Counted from the stretch's first letter, positions 1 through 7,892 are shown. The stretch is 64,000 nucleotides of DNA from Streptomyces sp. AJS327 (GCF_013450295.1 NZ_SKBR01000004.1:835465-899464); one strand, 5' to 3'. The notes: generated by a model from the letters alone, not told the origin. Program-made: numbers and translations.

Positions 1-1
1 C

Positions 2-166
2 CGTCCGTCGCGGGGTGGCGGCGGCAACGAGCGCCCCCGCCGGGGTGGCGAGCGTGGCGGTCGCGGCCGCAAGCCGCAGCAGCAGGCGGCGGAGGCCCCC
101 AAGGCCGAGTCCGTGGCCCCCGCTGGTGCGGCGGCTGAGCCCGGCGCTGCCGGGAAGGAGGGCTGA
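2..166 (+). CDS. rpsC: 30S ribosomal protein S3, C-terminal end (partial)
   Basis: Only the last ~54 codons are present; the reading frame enters from the left edge and stops with TGA at 164-166. The visible part is a low-complexity tail rich in Arg and Gly followed by Ala, Pro and Glu, as in the C-terminal extension of actinobacterial S3. Identity rests mainly on position: it lies directly before rplP, the usual order in the S10 operon, with rplP starting 5 bases after the stop. An AAGGAGGG ribosome-binding site for rplP lies within the last codons. The conserved KH and S3 C-terminal domains are outside the window, so they could not be checked. Confidence 0.85.
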   Translation, partial: RPSRGGGGNERPRRGGERGGRGRKPQQQAAEAPKAESVAPAGAAAEPGAAGKEG

Positions 167-171
167 CCGTC

Positions 172-591
172 ATGCTGATCCCCCGCAGGGTCAAGCACCG
201 TAAGCAGCACCACCCCAAGCGCAAGGGCATGGCGAAGGGTGGTACCGAGGTCGCCTTCGGTGAGTACGGCATTCAGGCCGTCACCGGCGCCTATGTGACC
301 AACCGGCAGATCGAGGCCGCTCGTATCTCGATGACCCGGCACATCAAGCGTGGCGGCAAGGTCTGGATCAACATCTACCCGGACCGTCCGCTGACCAAGA
401 AGCCCGCCGAGACCCGCATGGGTTCCGGTAAGGGTTCGCCGGAGTGGTGGGTCGCGAACGTCAAGCCCGGACGTGTGATGTTCGAGCTGTCGTACCCGAA
501 CGAGAAGATTGCCAAGGAGGCGCTCATCCGCGCCGCCCACAAGCTTCCGATGAAGTGCCGGATCGTGCGGCGCGAGGCAGGTGAGTCGTGA
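172..591 (+). CDS. rplP: 50S ribosomal protein L16
   Basis: L16 is a large-subunit protein near the A-site tRNA and peptidyl-transferase centre, added late in 50S assembly. The 139-residue product begins MLIPRRVKHRKQHHP, the L16 N-terminus, and carries the conserved stretches TKKPAETRMGSGKG and the C-terminal AAHKLPMKCRIVRRE; length is typical. The ATG at 172 is preceded at good distance by AAGGAGGG. Its stop TGA overlaps the rpmC start by one base (TGATG), so the two are translationally coupled in the S10 operon. Confidence 0.98.
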   Translation: MLIPRRVKHRKQHHPKRKGMAKGGTEVAFGEYGIQAVTGAYVTNRQIEAARISMTRHIKRGGKVWINIYPDRPLTKKPAETRMGSGKGSPEWWVANVKPGRVMFELSYPNEKIAKEALIRAAHKLPMKCRIVRREAGES

Positions 592-815
592 TGGCGTCCG
601 TTACCAAGGCGTCCGAGCTGCGCCAGCTGGGCGACGAGGAGCTTGTCGGCAAGCTTCGGGAGTCCAAGGAAGAGCTGTTCAACCTCCGCTTCCAGGCGGC
701 GACCGGGCAGCTGGAGAACCACGGTCGGCTCAAGGCCGTGCGCAAGGACATCGCCCGGATCTACACCCTGATGCGTGAGCGTGAGCTGGGCATCGAGACG
801 GTGGAGAGCGCCTGA
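591..815 (+). CDS. rpmC: 50S ribosomal protein L29
   Basis: L29 sits at the polypeptide exit tunnel beside L23 and helps form the docking site for targeting factors. The 74-residue product shows the helical hairpin of the family: an N-terminal SELRQLGDEEL, the LFNLRFQAATGQLENHGRL core and the RKDIARIYTLMRERE second helix. I place the start at ATG 591, overlapping the rplP stop by one base; an in-frame GTG at 588 would add one residue and is less likely. The stop (813-815) again overlaps the next start by one base. Confidence 0.97.
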   Translation: MASVTKASELRQLGDEELVGKLRESKEELFNLRFQAATGQLENHGRLKAVRKDIARIYTLMRERELGIETVESA

Positions 816-1108
816 TGAGCGAGACGAACGTGACTACAGAGAACAGCTCGGGCCAGGAGCGCGGCATCCGGAAGACCCGTGAGGGCCTGGTCGTCAGCGA
901 CAAGATGGACAAGACCGCCGTCGTCGCTGTCGAGGACCGCGTCAAGCACCCGCTGTACGGCAAGGTCATCCGCCGTACGAACAAGCTCAAGGCGCACGAC
1001 GAGCAGAACGCCGCGGGCGTCGGCGACCGGGTCCTCCTGATGGAGACCCGTCCGCTGTCCGCGACGAAGCGCTGGCGCATCGTCGAGATTCTTGAGAAGG
1101 CGAAGTAA
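815..1108 (+). CDS. rpsQ: 30S ribosomal protein S17
   Basis: S17 is a primary 16S rRNA-binding OB-fold protein needed early in 30S assembly. The 97-residue product has a short acidic actinobacterial N-terminal extension and then the S17 core: RKTREGLVVSDKMDKTAVVAVE, of which the central KMDKT is diagnostic, and the C-terminal ETRPLSATKRWRIVEI. It starts one base inside the rpmC stop codon. It is the last gene before a 169-base gap with strong hairpins, which fits it being the last gene of the S10 operon. Confidence 0.97.
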   Translation: MSETNVTTENSSGQERGIRKTREGLVVSDKMDKTAVVAVEDRVKHPLYGKVIRRTNKLKAHDEQNAAGVGDRVLLMETRPLSATKRWRIVEILEKAK

Positions 1109-1183
1109 CTCGCCCGCGGTCCGGCCGCGGCGTCCTCGCGGCGCCGCGCGGACCGTTCCCGTGAGGGAATTCCAATAGTGGAG

Positions 1184-1249
1184 CCCGGGGTTCGCCCCGG
1201 GACGAGTTCCGCCAGGCTCGGCGGGGGCGCTCGGTGAGAGCCCCCGCCG
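1184..1249 (+). terminator. two strong hairpins between rpsQ and rplN
   Basis: CCCGGGG (1184-1190) and CCCCGGG (1195-1201) enclose a TTCG tetraloop. A second stem pairs CGGCGGGGGC (1219-1228) with GCCCCCGCCG (1240-1249), with an inner CTC/GAG pairing. No U-tract follows either stem. They lie in the 169-base gap where the S10 operon ends and the spc operon begins, so they may end or attenuate S10 transcription or structure the rplN leader. A shorter TTCCC/GGGAA repeat lies at 1156-1169. Confidence 0.55.
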
Positions 1250-1277
1250 GGAACCGGCAGACGATCAGGAGATAGAC

Positions 1278-1646
1278 GTGATCCAGCAGGAGTCTCGGCT
1301 TCGCGTCGCCGACAACACGGGTGCGAAGGAGATTCTCACCATCCGTGTGCTCGGTGGCTCAGGCCGGCGCTACGCGGGCATCGGTGACGTCGTCGTCGCT
1401 ACCGTGAAGGACGCGATCCCGGGCGGGAACGTGAAGAAGGGCGACATCGTCAAGGCGGTCATCGTGCGCACCGTGAAGGAGCGCCGCCGCCCCGACGGCT
1501 CGTACATCCGCTTCGACGAGAACGCGGCGGTCGTGCTCAAGAACGACGGTGACCCCCGGGGCACCCGTATCTTCGGCCCGGTGGGCCGGGAGCTGCGCGA
1601 GAAGAAGTTCATGAAGATCATCTCGCTCGCGCCGGAGGTGCTGTGA
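1278..1646 (+). CDS. rplN: 50S ribosomal protein L14
   Basis: L14 lies at the subunit interface of the 50S and contacts 16S rRNA helix 14. The 122-residue product is of typical length and begins MIQQESRLRVADNTGAKE, the universal L14 N-terminus, with the later signatures GDVVVATVKDAIPGG and GTRIFGPVGRELR. Translation starts at GTG 1278 behind an AGGAGA sequence. It is the first gene of the spc operon, after a gap with two hairpins; the stop overlaps an upstream in-frame GTG of rplX by four bases. Confidence 0.98.
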   Translation: MIQQESRLRVADNTGAKEILTIRVLGGSGRRYAGIGDVVVATVKDAIPGGNVKKGDIVKAVIVRTVKERRRPDGSYIRFDENAAVVLKNDGDPRGTRIFGPVGRELREKKFMKIISLAPEVL

Positions 1647-1648
1647 GC

Positions 1649-1972
1649 ATGAAGATCAAGAAGGGCGACCTGGTTCAGGTCATCACCGGCAAGGACAAGG
1701 GCAAGCAGGGCAAGGTCATCGCGGCCTACCCGCGGGACGCCCGGGTGCTCGTCGAGGGTGTCAACCGGGTCAAGAAGCACACCAAGGCCGGCCAGACCGC
1801 TCGGGGTTCGAAGACCGGCGGGATCGTCACCACCGAGGCCCCGGTCCACGTGAGCAACGTTCAGCTCGTGGTGGAGAAGGACGGCAAGAAGGTCGTGACC
1901 CGCGTCGGCTACCGCTTCGACGAGGACGGCAACAAGATCCGCGTTGCCAAGCGGACCGGTGAGGACATCTGA
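1649..1972 (+). CDS. rplX: 50S ribosomal protein L24
   Basis: L24 initiates 50S assembly by binding the 5' part of 23S rRNA. From ATG 1649 the product is 107 residues and begins MKIKKGDLVQVITGKDKGK, a KOW-motif SH3-like barrel, continuing through GVNRVKKHTKAGQT. A GTG at 1643 is also in frame, would add two residues and would overlap the rplN stop by four bases. I prefer 1649 because it gives the family's normal start; GGAGG at 1634-1638 could serve either. The stop overlaps the rplE start by one base. Confidence 0.95.
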   Translation: MKIKKGDLVQVITGKDKGKQGKVIAAYPRDARVLVEGVNRVKKHTKAGQTARGSKTGGIVTTEAPVHVSNVQLVVEKDGKKVVTRVGYRFDEDGNKIRVAKRTGEDI

Positions 1973-2532
1973 TGACTGCCACCACCAACGCACCGCGCCT
2001 GAAGCAGCGCTACCGTTCGGAGATCCAGGGCAAGCTCCAGGAGGAGTTCGCTTACGACAACGTCATGCGGATCCCCGGGCTGACCAAGGTCGTCGTCAAC
2101 ATGGGTGTGGGCGACGCCGCCCGCGACTCCAAGCTGATCGAGGGCGCGGTCAAGGACCTGACCATGATCACCGGTCAGAAGCCGGCCGTGACCAAGGCCC
2201 GTAAGTCCATCGCGCAGTTCAAGCTGCGTGAGGGTATGCCGATCGGCGCGCACACCACGCTGCGCGGCGACCGGATGTGGGAGTTCCTGGACCGGCTGGT
2301 GTCGCTGGCGCTGCCGCGCATCCGCGACTTCCGCGGCCTGTCGCCCAAGCAGTTCGACGGTCGGGGTAACTACACCTTCGGTCTCACGGAGCAGGTCATG
2401 TTCCACGAGATCGACCCCGACAAGATCGACCGGGTACGGGGCATGGACATCACCGTGGTGACCACGGCGACCAACGACGACGAGGGCCGCGCCCTCCTGC
2501 GTCACCTCGGCTTCCCGTTCAAGGAGAACTGA
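1972..2532 (+). CDS. rplE: 50S ribosomal protein L5
   Basis: L5 binds 5S rRNA with L18 and joins it to the central protuberance, contacting P-site tRNA. The 186-residue product has the L5 hallmarks VMRIPGLTKVVVNMGVGDA, ITGQKPAVTKARKSIAQFKL, and the C-terminal GLTEQVMFHEIDPDK and GMDITVVTTA. ATG 1972 overlaps the rplX stop by one base. A two-base gap separates it from the zinc-type S14 gene, so it is inside a tightly coupled part of the spc operon. Confidence 0.98.
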   Translation: MTATTNAPRLKQRYRSEIQGKLQEEFAYDNVMRIPGLTKVVVNMGVGDAARDSKLIEGAVKDLTMITGQKPAVTKARKSIAQFKLREGMPIGAHTTLRGDRMWEFLDRLVSLALPRIRDFRGLSPKQFDGRGNYTFGLTEQVMFHEIDPDKIDRVRGMDITVVTTATNDDEGRALLRHLGFPFKEN

Positions 2533-2534
2533 TC

Positions 2535-2720
2535 ATGGCGAAGAAGGCTCTGATCTCCAAGGCCAGCCGCAAGCCCAAGTTCGCGGTGCGCGCCTACACG
2601 CGCTGCCAGCGTTGCGGCCGTCCGCACTCCGTCTACCGCAAGTTCGGCCTGTGCCGCGTGTGCCTTCGTGAGATGGCGCACCGTGGCGAACTGCCGGGCG
2701 TCACCAAGAGCTCCTGGTGA
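2535..2720 (+). CDS. rpsZ: 30S ribosomal protein S14, zinc-binding (C+) type
   Basis: S14 binds the 3' major domain of 16S rRNA in the 30S head. At 61 residues this is the short type Z form. It carries the zinc ribbon CQRCGRPHSVYRKFGLCRVC, with paired Cys-X2-Cys knuckles. Actinomycetes commonly keep a second, cysteine-free S14 elsewhere under Zur control; this copy is the zinc-replete form (family knowledge, not visible here). It follows rplE by two bases, and a 294-base gap with a long hairpin separates it from rpsH. Confidence 0.97.
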   Translation: MAKKALISKASRKPKFAVRAYTRCQRCGRPHSVYRKFGLCRVCLREMAHRGELPGVTKSSW

Positions 2721-2724
2721 CCCG

Positions 2725-2786
2725 CCGCCGTCCGGCCACCCGGACGCCCTCCCACATGGGGCGGCGTTCGGAGTGCCGGACGGCGG
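2725..2786 (+). promoter_or_regulatory. long inverted repeat in the rpsZ-rpsH gap
   Basis: CCGCCGTCCGGC (2725-2736) is perfectly complementary to GCCGGACGGCGG (2775-2786); the 38-base loop holds a further CGCCC/GGGCG pairing. It begins five bases after the rpsZ stop. The remainder of the 294-base gap up to rpsH (2787-3014) contains no ORF I believe and a GGGGAGAGGGACGG purine stretch shortly before the rpsH leader. No U-tract follows the hairpin, so it may attenuate, process or regulate rather than fully terminate the operon. Confidence 0.6.
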
Positions 2787-3014
2787 ATGGGCCGCTGGCG
2801 CTCTGGTAAGGCGCAGAAGGGCAGGCGGGTGACCGGTTCCGCATGGCTTAGCCTTGTGGGGCTGGGTTGCCGCCGCCCCTGACCGTCGCGGGCGCAGCCC
2901 GCAAATGGATTCGACTACGCCGTAGGTCCCCCGCACCACACCCGTCCCGCCGAGAGCGGGGAGAGGGACGGAGCAGACAGGGAAACCCCGGCGAGAGAGG
3001 CCGAAGGCCATCAC

Positions 3015-3413
3015 ATGACCATGACCGACCCCATCGCAGACATGTTGACGCGTCTGCGGAACGCGAACTCGGCGTACCACGACACCGTCGAGATGCCGCA
3101 CAGCAAGATCAAGTCGCACATCGCCGAGATCCTCCAGCAGGAGGGCTTCATCACCGGCTGGAAGACCGAGGACGCCCAGGTGGGCAAGAGCCTCGTGCTG
3201 GAGCTGAAGTTCGGTCCGAACCGTGAGCGCTCGATCGCCGGCATCAAGCGGATCTCCAAGCCGGGCCTGCGGGTCTACGCAAAGTCCACCAACCTGCCGA
3301 AGGTGCTCGGCGGCCTGGGCGTGGCGATCATCTCCACGTCGCACGGTCTCCTCACCGACAAGCAGGCCAGCAAGAAGGGTGTGGGCGGGGAAGTCCTCGC
3401 CTACGTCTGGTAA
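3015..3413 (+). CDS. rpsH: 30S ribosomal protein S8
   Basis: S8 binds the central domain of 16S rRNA and in enterobacteria represses its own spc operon; whether it does so here is unknown. The 132-residue product starts MTMTDPIADMLTRLRNA and ends with KKGVGGEVLAYVW, both S8 signatures, with the RISKPGLRVY and ISTSHGLLTDK motifs between. ATG 3015 is chosen; a second ATG at 3021 would remove two residues. The unusually long upstream gap suggests it can be transcribed or regulated separately from rpsZ. Confidence 0.97.
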   Translation: MTMTDPIADMLTRLRNANSAYHDTVEMPHSKIKSHIAEILQQEGFITGWKTEDAQVGKSLVLELKFGPNRERSIAGIKRISKPGLRVYAKSTNLPKVLGGLGVAIISTSHGLLTDKQASKKGVGGEVLAYVW

Positions 3414-3436
3414 CGGAAGGGAACGGAGGTAAAGCC

Positions 3437-3976
3437 ATGTCGCGTATCGGCAAGCTGCCCATCCAGGTTCCCGCTGGTGTGGACGTCACCATCGATGGCC
3501 GGACGGTCAGCGTGAAGGGTCCCAAGGGCTCGCTTTCGCACACCGTCGCCGAGCCGATCGAGGTCGCCAAGGGCGAGGACGGCATCATCGCGGTGACCCG
3601 CCCGAACGACGAGAGCCGGAACAAGGCCCTGCACGGCCTGTCCCGCACGCTGGTGGCGAACATGATCACTGGCGTGACGACGGGCTTCAGCAAGGATCTC
3701 GAAATCAGCGGTGTGGGTTACCGCGTCCAGGCGAAGGGCTCCACGCTGGAGTTCTCGCTGGGTTACAGCCACCCGGTCGTGGTGGAGGCCCCCGAGGGGA
3801 TCTCCTTCAAGGTCGAGTCGCCGACCAAGCTCACGGTGGAGGGCATCGACAAGCAGCGGGTGGGCGAGGTCGCCGCGAACATCCGCAAGCTGCGGAAGCC
3901 CGACCCGTACAAGGCCAAGGGCGTCAAGTACGCCGGCGAGACCATCCGCCGCAAGGTCGGAAAGGCTGGTAAGTAA
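3437..3976 (+). CDS. rplF: 50S ribosomal protein L6
   Basis: L6 lies near the sarcin-ricin loop and the factor-binding region of the 50S. The 179-residue product starts MSRIGKLPIQVPAGVDV and contains the duplicated L6 fold, with GVGYRVQAKG at the start of the second repeat and the signature RKPDPYKAKGVKY near the C-terminus. It lies 23 bases after rpsH and is preceded by GGAGG at 3425-3429. It is followed three bases later by rplR, so both belong to one spc transcript. Confidence 0.98.
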   Translation: MSRIGKLPIQVPAGVDVTIDGRTVSVKGPKGSLSHTVAEPIEVAKGEDGIIAVTRPNDESRNKALHGLSRTLVANMITGVTTGFSKDLEISGVGYRVQAKGSTLEFSLGYSHPVVVEAPEGISFKVESPTKLTVEGIDKQRVGEVAANIRKLRKPDPYKAKGVKYAGETIRRKVGKAGK

Positions 3977-3979
3977 CCC

Positions 3980-4363
3980 ATGTCATACGGCGTGAAGATC
4001 GCTAAGGGCGACGCCTACAAGCGCGCCGCCACCAAGCGCCGTCACATCCGCGTCCGCAAGAAGGTCTCGGGCACGCCCGAGCGCCCCCGTCTCGTGGTGA
4101 CGCGCTCCAACCGTGGGATCCGGGCGCAGGTGATCGACGACATCGCGGGCCACACGCTGGCCTCGGCGTCGCACCTGGACTCCTCGGTCCGCGGTGGAGA
4201 GGGTGACAAGAGCGCCCAGGCTTCCCAGGTCGGCGCCCTGGTCGCCGAGCGGGCGAAGGCGGCGGGCGTCGAGGCCGTCGTGTTCGACCGCGGTGGCAAC
4301 AAGTACGCGGGGCGGATCGCCGCTCTGGCCGACGCGGCCCGTGAGGCCGGGCTCAGGTTCTGA
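3980..4363 (+). CDS. rplR: 50S ribosomal protein L18
   Basis: L18 binds 5S rRNA and with L5 anchors it in the central protuberance. The 127-residue product has the basic N-terminus KRRHIRVRKKVSGTPERPRL, typical of L18, and the C-terminal VVFDRGGNKYAGRIAALADAAREAGL. It begins three bases after the rplF stop. A 79-base gap to rpsE contains a seven-base-pair hairpin (CCCCGCT at 4388-4394 with AGCGGGG at 4413-4419), which may modulate expression of the genes downstream. Confidence 0.98.
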   Translation: MSYGVKIAKGDAYKRAATKRRHIRVRKKVSGTPERPRLVVTRSNRGIRAQVIDDIAGHTLASASHLDSSVRGGEGDKSAQASQVGALVAERAKAAGVEAVVFDRGGNKYAGRIAALADAAREAGLRF

Positions 4364-4442
4364 GCCGGTTCCGTAGCTGACTGGGCCCCCCGCTGCCGCT
4401 GAGCTTGGTGGGAGCGGGGAGTAAACGAGAGAGGTAATTCCA

Positions 4443-5045
4443 ATGGCTGGACCCCAGCGCCGCGGTGGCGGCGCCGGTGGCGGCGAGCGGCGGGACCGTA
4501 AGGGCCGGGACGGCGGCGCTGCCGCCGAGAAGACCGCGTACGTTGAGCGCGTTGTCGCGATCAACCGTGTCGCCAAGGTTGTGAAGGGTGGTCGTCGCTT
4601 CAGCTTCACCGCGCTGGTCGTGGTGGGCGATGGTGACGGCACCGTGGGTGTCGGGTACGGCAAGGCCAAGGAGGTGCCGGCCGCGATCGCCAAGGGCGTG
4701 GAGGAGGCCAAGAAGCACTTCTTCAAGGTCCCGCGTATCCAGGGCACCATTCCGCACCCGATCCAGGGTGAGGAGGCGGCGGGTGTCGTGCTGCTGAAGC
4801 CGGCGTCGCCCGGTACCGGTGTGATCGCCGGTGGCCCGGTGCGTGCCGTGCTGGAGTGCGCCGGCATTCACGACGTGCTGAGCAAGTCGCTCGGCTCCTC
4901 CAACCCGATCAACATCGTGCACGCCACGGTGGCGGCGCTCCGCGGGCTTCAGCGCCCGGAGGAGATCGCCGCCCGTCGTGGTCTGCCGCTGGAGGACGTG
5001 GCTCCCGCCGCCATGCTGCGGGCGCGTGCCGGGGTGGGTGCGTAA
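4443..5045 (+). CDS. rpsE: 30S ribosomal protein S5
   Basis: S5 lines the mRNA entry path and affects decoding accuracy; mutations in it give spectinomycin resistance in bacteria. The 200-residue product has a Gly/Arg-rich N-terminal extension of about 35 residues, the double-stranded-RNA-binding core ERVVAINRVAKVVKGGRRFSF, and the C-terminal part with GTGVIAGGPVRAVLE and SSNPINIVHATV. AGAGAGGTAA lies before ATG 4443. The TAA stop overlaps the rpmD ATG by one base. Confidence 0.98.
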   Translation: MAGPQRRGGGAGGGERRDRKGRDGGAAAEKTAYVERVVAINRVAKVVKGGRRFSFTALVVVGDGDGTVGVGYGKAKEVPAAIAKGVEEAKKHFFKVPRIQGTIPHPIQGEEAAGVVLLKPASPGTGVIAGGPVRAVLECAGIHDVLSKSLGSSNPINIVHATVAALRGLQRPEEIAARRGLPLEDVAPAAMLRARAGVGA

Positions 5046-5227
5046 TGGCCCGCCTGAAGATCACGCAGAGCCGGTCCGTCATCGGGACCAAGCGCAATCA
5101 CCGTGACACGCTGCGGACGCTCGGTCTGAAGCGCGTCAACGACGTGGCCGTACGCGAGGACAGCCCCGTGGTGCGCGGTCAACTGCACACCGTGCGGCAC
5201 CTCATCACGGTTGAGGAGGTCGACTGA
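5045..5227 (+). CDS. rpmD: 50S ribosomal protein L30
   Basis: L30 is a small 50S protein found in many but not all bacteria. The 60-residue product begins MARLKITQSRSVIGTKRNHR, then TLGLKRVNDVAVREDSP and VRHLITVEEV, all typical. The frame is open much further upstream, inside rpsE, but the ATG at 5045 overlapping the rpsE stop by one base gives the exact family length. rplO starts two bases after the stop. Confidence 0.97.
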   Translation: MARLKITQSRSVIGTKRNHRDTLRTLGLKRVNDVAVREDSPVVRGQLHTVRHLITVEEVD

Positions 5228-5228
5228 G

Positions 5229-5690
5229 ATGGCGCCTTCCGCTGAGAAGCCGCTGAAGATCCACAACCTCCGGCCCGCCCCCGGCGAGAAGAAGGCCAAG
5301 ACCCGTGTGGGTCGTGGTGAGGCGTCGAAGGGTAAGACCGCTGGTCGTGGCACCAAGGGCACCAAGGCCCGGTACCAGGTTCCGGCCCGCTTCGAGGGTG
5401 GGCAGATGCCGCTGCACATGCGGCTGCCCAAGCTCAAGGGGTTCAAGAACCCGGCGCACAAGCAGTTCCAGGTGGTGAACCTGGACAAGCTGGCCGAGCT
5501 GTACCCCGAGGGTGGCGAGGTCACCGTGGCCGGCCTGGTGGCCAAGGGCGCGGTGCGCAAGAACGAGCTCGTCAAGGTGCTGGGCACCGGCGAGATCTCG
5601 GTGGCGTTGCAGGTGACCGTGGACAAGGTCTCCGGCACCGCCAAGGAGAAGATCGCCGCTGCTGGCGGCACCGTCACCGAGCTTGTCTGA
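5229..5690 (+). CDS. rplO: 50S ribosomal protein L15
   Basis: L15 is a late-assembly 50S protein that contacts many 23S domains. From ATG 5229 the product is 153 residues and shows the L15 signature: LKIHNLRPAPGEKK, then the glycine- and basic-rich RVGRGEASKGKTAGRGTKG, and the C-terminal ISVALQVTVDKVSGTAKEKI. An ORF extension to 5211 exists inside rpmD but would add six non-family residues. A hairpin follows eight bases after the stop, before secY, so the spc transcript may partly end here. Confidence 0.97.
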   Translation: MAPSAEKPLKIHNLRPAPGEKKAKTRVGRGEASKGKTAGRGTKGTKARYQVPARFEGGQMPLHMRLPKLKGFKNPAHKQFQVVNLDKLAELYPEGGEVTVAGLVAKGAVRKNELVKVLGTGEISVALQVTVDKVSGTAKEKIAAAGGTVTELV

Positions 5691-5697
5691 GTTCGTT

Positions 5698-5740
5698 GAC
5701 TGAGGCCGGGGGTGTCCCAACGGGGCATCCCCGGTCAGTC
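5698..5740 (+). terminator. hairpin between rplO and secY
   Basis: GACTGA-GGCCGGGG (from 5698) pairs with CCCCGGTCAGTC (5729-5740) with a two-base bulge, around a loop of about 16 bases. It lies in the 222-base rplO-secY gap. No clear U-tract follows, so it may attenuate rather than stop read-through into secY. A TAAGGT sequence near 5776 could serve as a -10 element for a secY promoter, but I see no good -35. Confidence 0.55.
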
Positions 5741-5912
5741 GTTCCAGGGTGGTCATTCCTCGGGGACAGCGGTCGCCGGTAAGGTGGCACGCGCTGTCCG
5801 CGTCCCGGGGTCCGCCCCGTCCGGCGCGGCCAGCTCGCTGGCTGGGAAATAACTGTCGATCCTCAAGACCGTCACCTCTCGCGTAGCGAACGCGGGGGGC
5901 GCAGGAGGCACC

Positions 5913-7226
5913 GTGCTCACCGGGTTCGCTCGGGCGTTTCAGACGCCCGACCTGCGCAAGAAGCTGCTCTTCACGCTGGGCATCGTGGTGCTCTACCGGA
6001 TCGGGGCCCATATCCCGGTGCCGGGGGTCAGCTATGAGAACGTCCAGGCGTGCATGGACGAGGCCAAGACCAACCAGGGTCTGTTCGGGCTCGTCAACAT
6101 GTTCAGCGGCGGTGCGCTGCTCCAGATCACGATCTTCGCCCTCGGCATCATGCCGTACATCACGGCGAGCATCATTCTCCAGTTGCTCGTGGTCGTCATC
6201 CCGAGGCTTGAGGCCCTGAAGAAGGAGGGCCAGTCCGGTCAGGCGAAGATCACGCAGTACACGCGGTACCTGACCATCGCGCTGGCCATCCTCCAGGCGA
6301 CGGGTCTGGTGGCGACGGCGCGAAGTGGCTCCCTGTTCCCGCAGTGTCAGGTCGCCGACCAGATCGTGCCGAACCAGAGCATCTTCACCACCATCGTGAT
6401 GGTGCTCACGATGACCGCGGGTACCGCCGTCATCATGTGGCTCGGCGAGCTGGTGACTGACCGCGGCATCGGTAACGGCATGTCGATGATCATGTTCGTC
6501 TCGATCGCGGCGGGTTTCCCGGGCGCTCTCTGGGCGATCAAGAAGCAGGGCAAGCTGGCCGACGGCTGGATCGAGTTCGGGGCCGTGATCCTCTGCGGTC
6601 TGGCGATGGTCGCCCTGGTGGTCTTCGTCGAGCAGGCCCAGCGGCGGATCCCCGTGCAGTACGCGAAGCGCATGATCGGGCGCCGGAGTTACGGCGGTAC
6701 GTCGACCTACATCCCGCTGAAGGTCAACCAGGCCGGCGTCATCCCCGTGATTTTCGCCTCCTCGTTGCTGTACATTCCGGCGCTCGTCGCCAACTTCAGC
6801 GGGTCGCAGGCGGGTTGGCGGCAGTGGATCGAAGCCAACTTCGTGGCTGGTGACTCCCCCATTTACATCGTCACGTACTTCGTGATGATCGTGTTCTTCG
6901 CCTTCTTCTACGTGGCTATCTCCTTCAACCCCGAAGAGGTTGCCGACAACATGAAGAAGTATGGTGGATTCATCCCGGGCATCCGGGCCGGTAGACCCAC
7001 AGCGGAGTACCTGAGCTACGTGCTGAACCGCATCACCTGGCCGGGTTCCCTGTATCTGGGGCTGATCGCCCTGGTGCCGACCGTCGCGCTGATCATGTTC
7101 AACGCTCAGCAGGACTTCCCCTTCGGTGGGACGAGCATCCTGATCATCGTGGGTGTTGGGCTTGAGACCGTGAAGCAGATCGAGAGCCAGCTTCAGCAGC
7201 GCAATTACGAAGGGTTCCTCCGCTGA
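5913..7226 (+). CDS. secY: protein translocase subunit SecY
   Basis: SecY forms the protein-conducting channel of the Sec translocon with SecE and SecG in the cytoplasmic membrane. The 437-residue product has about ten hydrophobic segments, beginning LLFTLGIVVLYRIGAHIPVPG (TM1 and start of the plug region), with the family signatures GIMPYITASIILQLL and later FFYVAISFNPEEVADNMKK and GGFIPGIRAGRPTAEYL. GTG 5913 follows GGAGG at 5902-5906. The stop overlaps the adk ATG by one base, the normal secY-adk pair of actinobacteria. Confidence 0.98.
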   Translation: MLTGFARAFQTPDLRKKLLFTLGIVVLYRIGAHIPVPGVSYENVQACMDEAKTNQGLFGLVNMFSGGALLQITIFALGIMPYITASIILQLLVVVIPRLEALKKEGQSGQAKITQYTRYLTIALAILQATGLVATARSGSLFPQCQVADQIVPNQSIFTTIVMVLTMTAGTAVIMWLGELVTDRGIGNGMSMIMFVSIAAGFPGALWAIKKQGKLADGWIEFGAVILCGLAMVALVVFVEQAQRRIPVQYAKRMIGRRSYGGTSTYIPLKVNQAGVIPVIFASSLLYIPALVANFSGSQAGWRQWIEANFVAGDSPIYIVTYFVMIVFFAFFYVAISFNPEEVADNMKKYGGFIPGIRAGRPTAEYLSYVLNRITWPGSLYLGLIALVPTVALIMFNAQQDFPFGGTSILIIVGVGLETVKQIESQLQQRNYEGFLR

Positions 7227-7876
7227 TGCGTATCGTCCTCGTCGGGCCGCCCGGTGCGGGTAAGGGAACACAGGCCGCGCTCCTCGCGCAGACCCTGTCG
7301 ATTCCCCACATCTCCACCGGTGACCTCTTCCGTGCCAACATCAGTCAGGGCACGGAACTCGGACGCAGGGCGAAGGAGTTCATGGACGCGGGCCAACTCG
7401 TGCCGGACGAGGTGACGGTCGGCATGGCGCAGGACCGTATGGCGCAGCCGGACGCTGCCCAGGGGTTCCTGCTCGACGGCTTCCCGCGGAACATCACGCA
7501 GGCTGAGGCGCTGGACGGGGTCCTGCGGGACAACGGCCAGAAGTTGGACGCGGTGCTGGACCTGGAGGTCCCGGAGGAAGAGGTCGTCAAGCGGATCGCC
7601 GGCCGGCGGATCTGCCGCAAGGACAGCAGCCACGTCTACCACGTGGAGTACGCGCGGCCGAAGGCCGAGGGCGTCTGTGACCAGTGTGGCGGCGAGCTGT
7701 ACCAGCGGGACGACGACCGCGAGGAGACGGTCCGCAAGCGCCTCTCCGTCTACCACAGCGAGACGGAACCGATCATCGACCACTACAAGGCGCAGGGCGT
7801 GGTGACCACCATCTCGGCGCTGGGCTCCGTGCCCGAGGTCACCGAGCGCGCCATGCACGTGCTCGGACAGGACTGA
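7226..7876 (+). CDS. adk: adenylate kinase
   Basis: Cytosolic enzyme that interconverts ATP + AMP with 2 ADP. The 216-residue product has the N-terminal P-loop GPPGAGKGTQA, the AMP-binding HISTGDLFR, the signature FLLDGFPRNITQAEAL and the long LID with CRKDSSHVYHVEY and VCDQCGGELYQRDDD; a Cys-X2-Asp and Cys-X2-Cys arrangement may bind a metal. It overlaps secY by one base, so the two are coupled. A strong terminator follows the stop by 17 bases. Confidence 0.98.
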   Translation: MRIVLVGPPGAGKGTQAALLAQTLSIPHISTGDLFRANISQGTELGRRAKEFMDAGQLVPDEVTVGMAQDRMAQPDAAQGFLLDGFPRNITQAEALDGVLRDNGQKLDAVLDLEVPEEEVVKRIAGRRICRKDSSHVYHVEYARPKAEGVCDQCGGELYQRDDDREETVRKRLSVYHSETEPIIDHYKAQGVVTTISALGSVPEVTERAMHVLGQD

Positions 7877-7892
7877 CCCCACCGGTAGTTCA

